The notes beneath the pieces were generated by a model that had not been told where the DNA came from, did not search any database, and was given only the letters and a program-made list of their open reading frames with translations. 64,000 nt of DNA from Limnanthes douglasii subsp. nivea (lineage: Eukaryota; Streptophyta; Magnoliopsida; Brassicales; Limnanthaceae): the NCBI GenBank assembly GCA_036936605.1, contig JAUPFV010000002.1:341870654-341934653 (forward strand), given 5' to 3'. This document shows positions 33,602-43,452 of the stretch, piece by piece (the first letter of the stretch is position 1; every line of letters begins with the position of its first letter). Position numbers and translations under genes: made by a program.

Positions 33602-33829
33602 AGGATTATCTATATCACAATATCGTGTTGTACGTTTGGTTTTGTTTTTTCTATAATAAGATCAGTTACATGCTATCTAGTCATTGTTAGGGTAAAAAAA
33701 ACTTTCATTGAAACAAAATATTGGATTATAATACCATTGTCTATATTTGGTTTTGTTTTTCCATAATAGATCAGCTATATGCGGTCTGGTCATTGTTAGG
33801 ATAAAAACGTTATCCTTAGGACAAAATAT
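33602..33829. repeat. Imperfect tandem duplication of about 115 bp
   Basis: Two units starting GGATTATCTATATC (33604) and GGATTATAATACC (33722) share GGTTTTGTTTTT(T)C, TAATA(A)GATCAG and CATTGTTAGG, with many differences. No gene. Confidence 0.6.
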
Positions 33830-33926
33830 AGGATTATCTACAAAATTAGATTTCATTATATATTCAAGTATTTTGTCGTGTTTCCTTAACATTTCCAACG
33901 ACATTGTCTATTTATGTTGCATATTA

Positions 33927-33931
33927 GGATC
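33927..33931. repeat. Target-site duplication of Gypsy-2, left
   Basis: GGATC before the left LTR; GGATT follows the right LTR at 46956-46960 (4 of 5 identical). Confidence 0.7.
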
Positions 33932-34287
33932 TGGTATGGATTATTTCTGATTGAGGGTAGTTTTGTAAAGTATTTTGGGTATTAAGTGTTTTGGATGAAA
34001 TGTAGAATGATAATTAAGATGTATACTTGTATTAAATTCTGATCACCCTCATTAATAAAAATGGTTGGGATGTTTATATTTAATTAATGACTCGTGGGAC
34101 TTTCGGGTCGGATTGTAGGTTTGGGTTACGTTTAAGAACCCATTAGCCCAAGATATGAAATGACCAGCACCTAACTTAGTCACAATCTACTAAATTTATC
34201 CTGTTCGGTTTATCATGGTAATGGTTCAATCCGAACTGCCCTTCAGATAGGGGTAAATGACAGTGTCTAAAATATCTGACCTTGTTA
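33932..34287 (-). repeat. Gypsy-2 3' LTR (356 bp)
   Basis: Plus-strand TGGTATGGATTATTTCTG to CTGACCTTGTTA. The last two bases are TA instead of CA. GTAACCCCTTTAGG follows, giving a polypurine tract on the minus strand. Confidence 0.92.
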
Positions 34288-34682
34288 GTAACCCCTTTAG
34301 GTCTTGCAAATAATATTTGGCAGAACTAACCCACAAGAATAAAAAATCAATGCATTTCCAATGTGACCTTCCGATCTGTCTCTGTGCTCGAATCGAAGAG
34401 ATTATCCAAATTGAAGAGATCATATTTTTCTGTTAAGAATTTCAAGAGTCAGCATAATCGCAATTTGATGGGACTACCTTTACCGTTAAGAATTTCAAGA
34501 GTCATTCTTTGATGTGGGACAGGTGTCAGGTTCTCGTTCGACCTCTCAACCGTTTTCTCCTAAATTCTCGTACCTACTAGGCAAGAAGGTTACTTAGGGT
34601 GTAACCCCCATGCTTTATAGCCCTTGATCATCACTTTGATCGGTTTGTCTTCTCTTAGGTAACTTCCCATATTTTCACAGTT

Positions 34683-34692
34683 TATATAAATC
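34683..34692 (+). promoter_or_regulatory. TATA box of Gypsy-2 antisense ORF
   Basis: TATATAAATC about 98 bp before ATG 34781, with a leader containing AGAGAGAGAA. Spacing equals that in Gypsy-3. Confidence 0.6.
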
Positions 34693-34780
34693 AATTTTAT
34701 TGTTCAATTATCTTCAAGAACTCAAATACTTCTAGAGAGAGAAATCTTGATAATCCTTTCAAATTGTGTCTGGGTAATTT

Positions 34781-37489
34781 ATGTTCACAGCCCCAAACGT
34801 ACGAGTAAAAGGAGGTTGGCTGAATTTGTCTGAATTGAAGAGAGCGAGAAACGTTTCGAGAGAAGAGAAAATCGTAGCTGGTCTTCCTGTCTCTCCTGGT
34901 GAAGAAATCAATCCACCAAAAGAAAACGCAGACCAAGGTTCATCATCATCAAAGCCATCTAAGGTCAGGAAATTACCCTTTGTTCCAACCCTTTCTCCTC
35001 TTCAATTGGGGTCCTCTGTACAAGAGTATCAACCCCCCCCCCCCCTTAACGAAAATATAGTTTCCAGTGTTAGGAAACCTTCGCCTTTTATAGCCATGGG
35101 TTTGGATGCTGAGAAGTCTACTGAGAAGATCACCCCTCGCTTAAAAAATCGCCAATCCAAAACTAAATCCACCCCTAGTTCTTCCAAACCGGCTAGTTCG
35201 GAGACGATAAATCCTCTAGAAGAAACTAAGCCATCCGAATAGCAGTCCAGCGTAGTACGAGAAACTATGAAGGATAGCATAGAAGATACTCCTTTTGAGT
35301 CGTCCGGTAACATGGAGGACACCGCAACAGATCAAAAGGGCAAAATTAAAGTGGCTCTGTCTAATCCTGATGCACTTCCAGAGTGTCTGGAGGGGAAGGT
35401 GCGGCCAAACTTCTAGAAGGTTAGCGTGAATTACTTGGTAGCCCTCCATAACATTTCTTACGTGTACACCCATACTTCCGAATTGGGTCATATTCGAACA
35501 AAATGAGGCTTCCCTGATTTTGTCAAGGTGAGAATCCCAATCACCCCGGAGATTCCGATGGACTGCAAGTCACGTGAGTTAGTTGTATACAACGAGATGT
35601 TGAATTGGGGACTTCAGTTTTCTTTGGATCCAGAGATAGTCAGATACTTTCACCTACTAAAAATATGCCCAAGCCAGCTGAGTCTGAACGCACGGTACAC
35701 TCTGATGGCTGGCATAATGGATTCAAGATTGTCAAAAGTTCCATTACCGATAGAGCAACTCGCTGCTGTGGCGAGCCTATGCTGGAACCATCACATCCTC
35801 TTTTACCATCTTAATATGGATAATTACTACAAGGTAGTAAATGACTTACCGGAGTCTGAAAAACCATGGAGGACCCAATTCTTGTTTATCAATGGGGCAT
35901 GGGAGAAAAAAGAAGAAGATCAAAACTCACACCAATTCAAGCCAGTTGACTAGCCGTTGGAAGAGCATAAGTAACTTTTATTTATGCTTCCTTTAGTCTT
36001 TTTAAATACTATGTGGTCATTTCAAACTGACTTGTTGTCTTTTCTCAGTTTTTTTGAAGAAGTTTCCAGACCATCTAGAGGCTGACCAAACCACTTGTGC
36101 CAAGTTAAACGCTTGGGCCTTGGAGAAATGGGGGAATGATTTCCACAAATACTTCACCTTAAGGAACTTTGTGAGGTCTCATTTGTGGAATACTACAGGG
36201 AGAAGAGACCTCACCTGGGAAGAACTGACCACTCCTCCTCCTACAGATGTTATTCTAAGGAGAATTGAGGCTAAGGACGCCAAACTCTACTTACCGTCTA
36301 GGGTCAAAACCCCTTGCCATCTGGACAAGATGAAGAACAAGAGAAAGAAGAAAACCACAATAGACCCACTTCAGTTAATTATCGAAGGAGTTAGTTCCGA
36401 GAATCAAGGAAGAATCAATGTTGCTAGAGGCAGTCGAAGTTACAATCAAAGAGGCTGGTGAAGATAATGACCCACCATAAACATAAAGAAGGATAAGAAG
36501 CTCAAGGAAAGCAGTGATGAAAAGGCTGTAAAGAAGAAGAAAGTCACTCTTGGATCATAGATAATTCTACGTCCTTCTGAAGTTCCTCCTCCGAGTCTTG
36601 CCGATCCTACTCTTCAAGAAGAAATTTCATCCAACTTATAATCCGAACAGGCCTGTACCGATGAAGAGGTAAATCTTGATGCATTTCAATACATTAATAT
36701 GTATTTTAATGATATAGACAAGGGTGACTTCGCGGGGCCTTATTGTCCTGTTAATTCGTCCAATATTGTAACTCACAATGGTAAGAGCTATGTGATATCA
36801 AGCGAGCAACACACCCTGATTCATGCCCTCTTAGGTTTCATCTATCCGGTAGTCGACTTGGAAAGGTATATGAGGGAACAAACCACTACTATAACTTACC
36901 TGACCACATCAAACCAAGACTTGAGGAATAGTCTCTCTACCGATCAGCAAAAACATAGAATCGTTGAAGAAGGAAAATAAGGATTTAGCTGCCAAACTGT
37001 TAAAGTCAAAAGAGGCTCAAAAAGATCTCTAGACCAAGTATTATGGACTGGAAAACATCTTCCTCCAACAAGATTAGAGCTTTGAGGGAGCAACTACAAG
37101 CTAGAAACAAAACCGTCAAGACTTTATTTGAAGACAGAGTCAGCTTGAAGGATGTTATTAAGAAGAAAGAAAAAGATAATACATCTCTAGTAAATATAAA
37201 AGCCGAAATGATAGTTGCTGGAATAGAGAAACATGCCTCTAGAATAGTAGACTCTTTGGAGAAAAGAGATGATGGAATTAAATCCGATATGGTCTTACTG
37301 TTTCTTGAGACTTTTTCTAAGAGGATTCTTGGTCTTTTGTGGAAATTTTGGAATATGATGACCTTCCTTTCCATACAGTGGCTGGTGGTGATAAGCACAA
37401 CTACTCAAGTGAAGAAGATTCTGAAGACAACGAATGAGTTGGTGAGTGTTCAAGTTTTGAACTCAAAAGTCCGGAAAAGGCGATGGTGA
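34781..37489 (+). pseudogene. Gypsy-2 antisense ORF (putative gypsy-type transposon domain protein)
   Basis: Starts at ATG 34781 and stays open to 35242, a Ser/Pro/Lys-rich region that includes a run of 13 C at 35033-35045. The domain at 35528-35953 reads SRELVVYNEMLNWGLQFSLD and CPSQLSLNARYTLM, resembling the Pfam 'putative gypsy type transposon' family and the other two antisense ORFs. After an intron, 36054-36461 encodes LNAWALEKWGNDFHKYFTLR and DAKLYLPSRVKTP; later pieces (36699-36980, 37043-37489) are charged and coiled-coil-like. Stops and shifts separate the pieces. Converges on pol. Function unknown. Confidence 0.78.
35971..36048 (+). other. Inferred intron in Gypsy-2 antisense ORF
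   Basis: Donor GTAACT, T-rich tract, acceptor TTTCTCAG; 78 bp. Exons on both sides align with those of Gypsy-1 and Gypsy-3. Splicing is possible only on the plus strand. Confidence 0.65.
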
Positions 37490-38065
37490 TGAAAAAAACG
37501 AAGGGAATAAGCCCTAAGGTTATATTGTTAAGCTGCATGTTTTTTGTCAAAAAGCTAAAGTCCTTGGATGGCCAAGGCATTTGATGTGTTTATTTGTTTT
37601 AATTTTTGTTATTAAAACTCAAATTCCTTGAACGGTCAAGGCATTTGTGAATCATGGATCGGGTATGTTCCGATCAGGCTTCAATATCATATTTCCCTTT
37701 GTATGAATTTTGTTTAACTCTTCACTTCTAATGTTTAAATAGCCTTTAATATTCCAGATCTCTTAAGTAAGTGTATTAAATGATTCTGATCACATATGTT
37801 TGATAAATGTGATCAAGTGTTTAACATATCTGATCAACTCGAAGGTGTTTGAGAGCCGGGGTGTTTAATAATTATTTAATATCCGACCACCTCACACTCT
37901 CGTTAAGTCAAGAATAATTTTGCACCAAACTTTTAAAGAAGACATAAGATATTATTAAAAAACCCGGACACCTCCTTAAGACCTCCCCGCGTCACCAGGG
38001 TAGGAAAAATTATGCCCCATAATATTTACATTGACATTCAAAAAGTAAATATTTACAAGAGAGTT
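37490..38065. other. Spacer between antisense ORF and pol of Gypsy-2
   Basis: Non-coding. Holds two related words TCCTTGGATGGCCAAGGCAT (37559) and TCCTTGAACGGTCAAGGCAT (about 37630), each a short palindrome, and T-rich DNA. Confidence 0.5.
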
Positions 38066-41000
38066 CTATTCTAAGTATAACCTAAGATGTTCAACGTTCA
38101 ACGGGTGCTTTAGTGTTCTCTCATCCTTGTCTTGCAGCTCGTATGTTCCTGGTTTAACTTTCCCACAAACCACATAAAGACCTTTCCAATTCGGAGCTAG
38201 CTTGCCGAACTGTTTTTCCTTGGTATGTAAATAAACGTTTCTTAAGACTTTGTCCCCCAATTGAAAGTATCTTGTTTTAACTTTGGAGGCAAACCTGCTC
38301 CTCATCAAACCGTAGTAATGTGTCGTTCTTAAATGTGCTTTAACCCTTCTTTCTTGAATCGAATCCAACTGATTCCATAGTGCCATATCATTAGCCTGTT
38401 CGGAACAGTTTTGGATTCTATAAGATGGTAAAGTAGCTTCAATGGGAGTGATTGCATTCATCCCATAAACAAGGGCAAAAGGATATTCTTGTGTAGCAGA
38501 TCGAGAGGTTTTTCGGTAAGCCCACAATACTTCTTGCAGATAGTTTGCCCATTTTCTTGCAGCTCCTTCTAAATTTTTCTTCAGACCATACAAGATTATC
38601 CGGTTAACAACTTCGGCTTGCCTATTTTCTCAAGGGTGGAAAAGAGAATAAAAATAGTGTTGAATTCTTTTGGAGGTGCAAAAAAATTCATGTCTTTATT
38701 ATCGAGTTGTGGCCTATTGCCTATGGTGATCTTTCGAGGAACTCCAAATCTGCAACATAAATTAGATGAAATGAATTTAATAATTTCCTTATAAGTGGTT
38801 CCAGCTAAGGGGGCTACCTCTATTCACTTAGAGAAATAGTCAATAGCAACAATGATTGTTCGACATCCACCATATGCCATGGGAAGAGGTCCAACCAGAT
38901 CCAACCCCCATCTATCAAATAGATTTGGTTCGGATATGGATTCCATAGGAACTGCTGGCACATGACTTTCATTCCCATATCTCTGACAAGGATCACAACT
39001 CTTTACCATATCTTTAGCATCTGCCATGTTGGTTGGCCAGTAGTACCTTGCTAATAAGACTCTCATGACTAAGGATTTGTAGCCACAATGTGCAGAACCT
39101 TCACCATCGTGCAGTTCAGATAACACAACTTGGAAATCTTCAAATCCTAATCAACGAAAGAGAGGTCTGCTGAAAGATTCCTTATTTTCCTTAACAGCAA
39201 GAAACCACGAGCCTTAAATTTAATTTTCGTAGCCATGGCTTTATCTGGAGGCAAAATCCCGTCGAAAATGAACTAGAGAATATCATACCTCAAGTCCTTA
39301 GGTTGAATAACGAGTATGCTCAAAATTTCTTCATTCTTATTACCTTTTTCTTGGCCCGTCTGTATTGATGGACATTCTTACATAACAATCTATGATTAAG
39401 ATTCAGAATAAGCTATAATTGCTAAAGAGTCTGCCACGGTATTCTCCGATCTAGGGATGTGTTCATAGTAGATACTCTTGAAGCTTGCAACAACTTCCCT
39501 CAACATAAGCAAGTATTTTATCAATTGTTCTTTCTTTGCTTCAGATTTCCCTTGAGCATGGTGAATCGGTAATTGGGAGTCACTCATTAATCGGACTCTT
39601 CTAGCTCCACATATAATGGCTAACTTAAGAACAGCTATAGCTGCTTTATATTCAGATTCATTGTTAGAAGCCCTGCAACCAAAAGATATAGCCTGGTACA
39701 TGGTACCACCATATGGACAAGTTAAACAAATTCTAGCCCCACATCTCATCGTACTAGATCCACCATCATTTCAGACTACCCATTCTTTCTTAGATTAGCT
39801 TTCGAGTATCTGTCTGGAGGATCTATAAACATGAAATTCTACCAAGAAATTGGCCACTGACTGGGCTTTAATCGCCGTTCGGAGTGCAAAATCAATATCA
39901 TAATCACCCAGCTCAACTGACGACTTGGTCATTCTGCTTGATACATTAGCTTTATGAAGAACACTCTTTAAAGGAAAAGATGTTCGAACGACAATGGAAT
40001 GATCTTGGAAGTACGGTCTCATTTTGATTGCCGCAATTAACAATGCTAATGCTAGTTTTTCTAACTTCAAATATCTTATTTTAGTATCCAACAGAGTTTT
40101 ACTAATGTAATACACTGGATGAGGGTAATTATCCACCTCTCTTACTAGCACAACACTTATTGCATACTCTGATACAACTAACTATATGTAGAGCTTCTCC
40201 TCCCAAATAGGTTTGAAAAGAGTCTTAGGTGAAGACAAATTCTTCGTGATTTCAAGAAATGCTTGATCACACTAAGGAGACCAATTAAGGCCTTTGGCAT
40301 TCCTTAACACCTTGAAAAATGGAGCACATTTGTCTGATGATCTTGAAATAAACCTGTTTAAAGCAACCAATCGTCCGGCCAACCTTTGAACTTATTTAAT
40401 ACTCCAAGGAGGGTCCATAGCTAATAGGGAATTGAGTTGATCCAAATCAGGTTGAATTCCTTTTTCACTTTTTATATTGCTCAACAATTTTCCAGATCAG
40501 ACCCCAAAAACACACTTTTCGGGATTTAGCTTCAAGTTCACAGCCTCCACGCTAGAAAATGTTTCTTGAAGATCAGATATATGTGCATCTTCCTCAAAGC
40601 TCTTTACCATCATATCATCTATATATACTTCCATGTTCCTGCCAATTTGATTAGCAAAGGCTTTATTTACTAACCTTTGATAGGTGGCCCCAACATTTTT
40701 TAATCCGAACGGCATCACTTTATAAAAATGTTGCCCTTTTTCTGTAATGAAAGTGGTATGGTCTTGATCCTTTGGATCTATTTATTTCTGGTTGTACCTA
40801 GAAAATGCATCCATGAAAGATAAAATTTTATTCCCAGAAGTTTAATCCACCAACTGAACTATCCAAGGAACATGATAAGGATCCTTCGGGCATGCATTAT
40901 TAAGATCAGTGAAGTCAATATACATACGTTATTTTCCATTTTGTTTTTACCAGAACAAGGTTGGCAGTCCACAAAGGGTACTGAGACTCTTTTACGTGGC

Positions 41001-41331
41001 CCATCTTGGTTAGACAATCAACTTCTTGAACAATCACATCTATTTTTTCTTTAGAAAAAGACTTCCTTCTTTGTATGATTGGCGCAACGTCAGTTCATAT
41101 GGAAAACTTATAACAAATAATATCAGCTAGCACTCCGGTAACATCATCATTGCACCATGCAAAGACATGTTGATTACTTATTAAAAAAGACAACAACCTA
41201 TGTTTGATACTTGGTGCTAACTTGGTACCAATTTTAAAAAGTTTCCCCTCAGGGAGGGAGTGGATTTCAACCTCATCTATGGGTATTATGACACTGGGAG
41301 CCTCCTTAGGATTGTCAATTTCATTTTTCAT
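38066..41331 (-). pseudogene. Gypsy-2 pol: RT, two RNase H domains, integrase
   Basis: Minus-strand order: pre-RT linker with FAWCNDDVTGV (41331-41095); RT with MMPFGLKNVGATYQRLVN and VYIDDMMVKSFEED (to 40497); RNase H with VYYISKTLLDTKIRYLKLEK (40151-39795); second RNase H with ASNNESEYKAAIAVL and MSDSQLP (39749-39396); integrase zinc region and core start with CGYKSLVMRVLLARYYWP, CDPCQRYGN and RWGLDLVGPLP (39126-38824); integrase end with VLWAYRKTSRSATQEYPFAL and HLRLYLE (38593-38066). Several frameshifts and stops; the complete domain order is kept. Protease and RT start belong to duplication unit A. Confidence 0.92.
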
Positions 41332-43448
41332 CGGTGGACGGCTCCAATAGCTGCTAATATCTGTTAATCTTGACTGCCTCTACAAACTTAGAGGTAAGGG
41401 CCGTTGCATAACATTCCCTTGCTACCTTCTGACTGCTTCGGACAACACCTACTTGTCCATGGACAACGTATTTCAAACATTGATGGACCGCAGCGGTCAA
41501 AATATGCATTCTGGAGAGCCAAGACCTCCCAATGGTTGCATTATAGGTTGTTGGGAAATATACCACAACAAACAATACTCTCACCATATTCTTAAAGGTC
41601 TTTTACCTAACAATACTTGTTCTTCAAATTCTTCAATCACATCTGCAGAAATCCATGTGAAGCCCACGATGGTTTTGTTCGAACGGTGTATACCCAAAGG
41701 GTTTCTCATCTATTTGTAAGAGCTTAAAAATAAGATGATTGCCGAACTGCTTGTATCAATCAGGATCCAACGTATATAATTTCCCCCTATCGATGACGAA
41801 AACGTCATCATGAGGCCCTGCAATATCTCTTAGGTCATCTTCATCGAAAACTATAAAATAAGATAGGGTTTGATATAGTTGTGTATACATTCTTCCATCC
41901 AACTGGGTGATCAAACTATGGACATGCCTCTTCCTTGATGAAGTAGAAGGTGTAGTCATAGTGTCCCATCCAAAGATGGTTAAAGATTCAAAACATTTAA
42001 TCCAACCGGGGACAGTTTTAATCTTGTTAGTTATTACCCCGACCTGATTCCGACTTGGATCCTGATCGAGGTAGTAAGAGAAACCTTTCAGTAATAACCA
42101 TAGCATCTTCCTGTGTAGACGTTCCAGGATTGCTTAAAGGAGTAGTTTGGGGAGCGTTGGAATTTGATTGTGTATTATCCGGTCTGCTCCCCCCTCGTTT
42201 TTTGACATAGGCCCCCAACATTCCTCTCTCAATGAGGTTCTGGATCTCTTGTTTGAAGGTTATACAGTCATGGGTATTATGCCCTATGTTATTATGATAT
42301 TTGAAGAAACGGGTACTCCGGTTTTCTCTAGAGGACTGAAATACTGTTGGCTTTCTAAAGTGCACTTCGTTTTTAGTGTTGTCATAGATCGTAATCACTT
42401 TCCCTCAATTCAAAAAACCACTCAGGTTGAACCCATGGTCCCTTCTTGTTTCTGACCTGTTGGTTCTGATTTTGGTTAGACTGACTCTGCCTTGATCGGT
42501 TAGATCCCTGTCCAGTCTTTTTTACCTGTAACCGGACTGATTAGCTGCCTGAGGTGCTGATGCTGTAGTGGTGGACCTTATCTGGCAAGGAACCCTAGTT
42601 CTTTTAGTCTCCTCAATATTGATTTGTTTTCCTACCTGTTTTAACAACCCCCCAAAATTCATGGCCTTTTTACGAGTTACTGAATCAGCCAAGTTGCCTG
42701 GATTCAAACCCTGCCTGAGTGAAGCAATTGTAACTTGTTCAAAGCAATATTCTAGGCCATTCTTCGTATTCATAAACTGGCTGATGTACTCCTTCAGAGA
42801 CTCATTTGGCTCCTAAGCACAATGGATGATGGTATTCCCATTACCTTTAAGTTCCTTACTTCCAAGGAACTGCTTCCGGAAGGCAACCCAAACTATATCA
42901 AATTTATTTATAGACCCCTGATGGAGACAATTATACCATTTGGGGGAACTTCCTGTGAAATTTTGGGTGAGGGCCGTACACAACAGTTTTTCATCGTCAT
43001 TGAAGTTCATCATAAAGTTCTTAAACTGCTCCAGATGGTTGTCCGGATCTTTGCTACCATCATATTTCTCCATTTTAGAGCTGTCAAACCTCTTGGGAAG
43101 GTGTCCGAAGAGTATTTTCGCAGATAAAGTCGATTGCCTCCAGTTCTTGTTACGAGTAACAAAAGTATCTTCATTTGGAGTAGTGAAAATACCTGGTTTA
43201 GACTGGAAAGCAAATGGATTAATCAGCAAACGGTTAATATGCTGATATGTCGAATCCTTACATTCCCATGGTGTTTCTTAAGTCTGCCATGCCTATCCAT
43301 TTTTCTTGAATGCTTTTTAGTCAACCTCATTTTCTTTTTCGACCCCCCTTCATCACTACTAGAGGACACTTATTCTTCAACTTCTGCCTCATTTGACATA
43401 CCAAATTTTTCTTTAACCCTTTTCTCTGCTTGTTTTAGCGCTCTTAAT
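40482..43448 (-). repeat. Gypsy-2 tandem duplication, unit A
   Basis: About 2.97 kb containing gag, protease and the first part of RT. It aligns end to end with 43453-46421 at an offset of 2971-2973. A hand count over about 900 bp (40501-41400) gives roughly 33 differences, 3-4%; the gag part looks closer. Confidence 0.95.
41340..43229 (-). pseudogene. Gypsy-2 gag-protease, unit A copy
   Basis: Gag blocks: KMEKYDGSKDPDNHLEQFKN and FRKQFLGSKELKGNGN (43229-42813); EQVTIASLRQGLNPGNLAD (42773-42522); a C-terminal knuckle remnant FKYHNNIGHNTHDC (42398-42027), in which a Phe replaces the usual first Cys. The protease region (42000-41340) reads DTSSS where DTGS is expected, then LFVVVYFPTTYNATIGRSWL. 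The stops TAG after NTIIHCA and TGA after RIW are shared with unit B. Confidence 0.85.
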
Positions 43449-43452
43449 TCCC

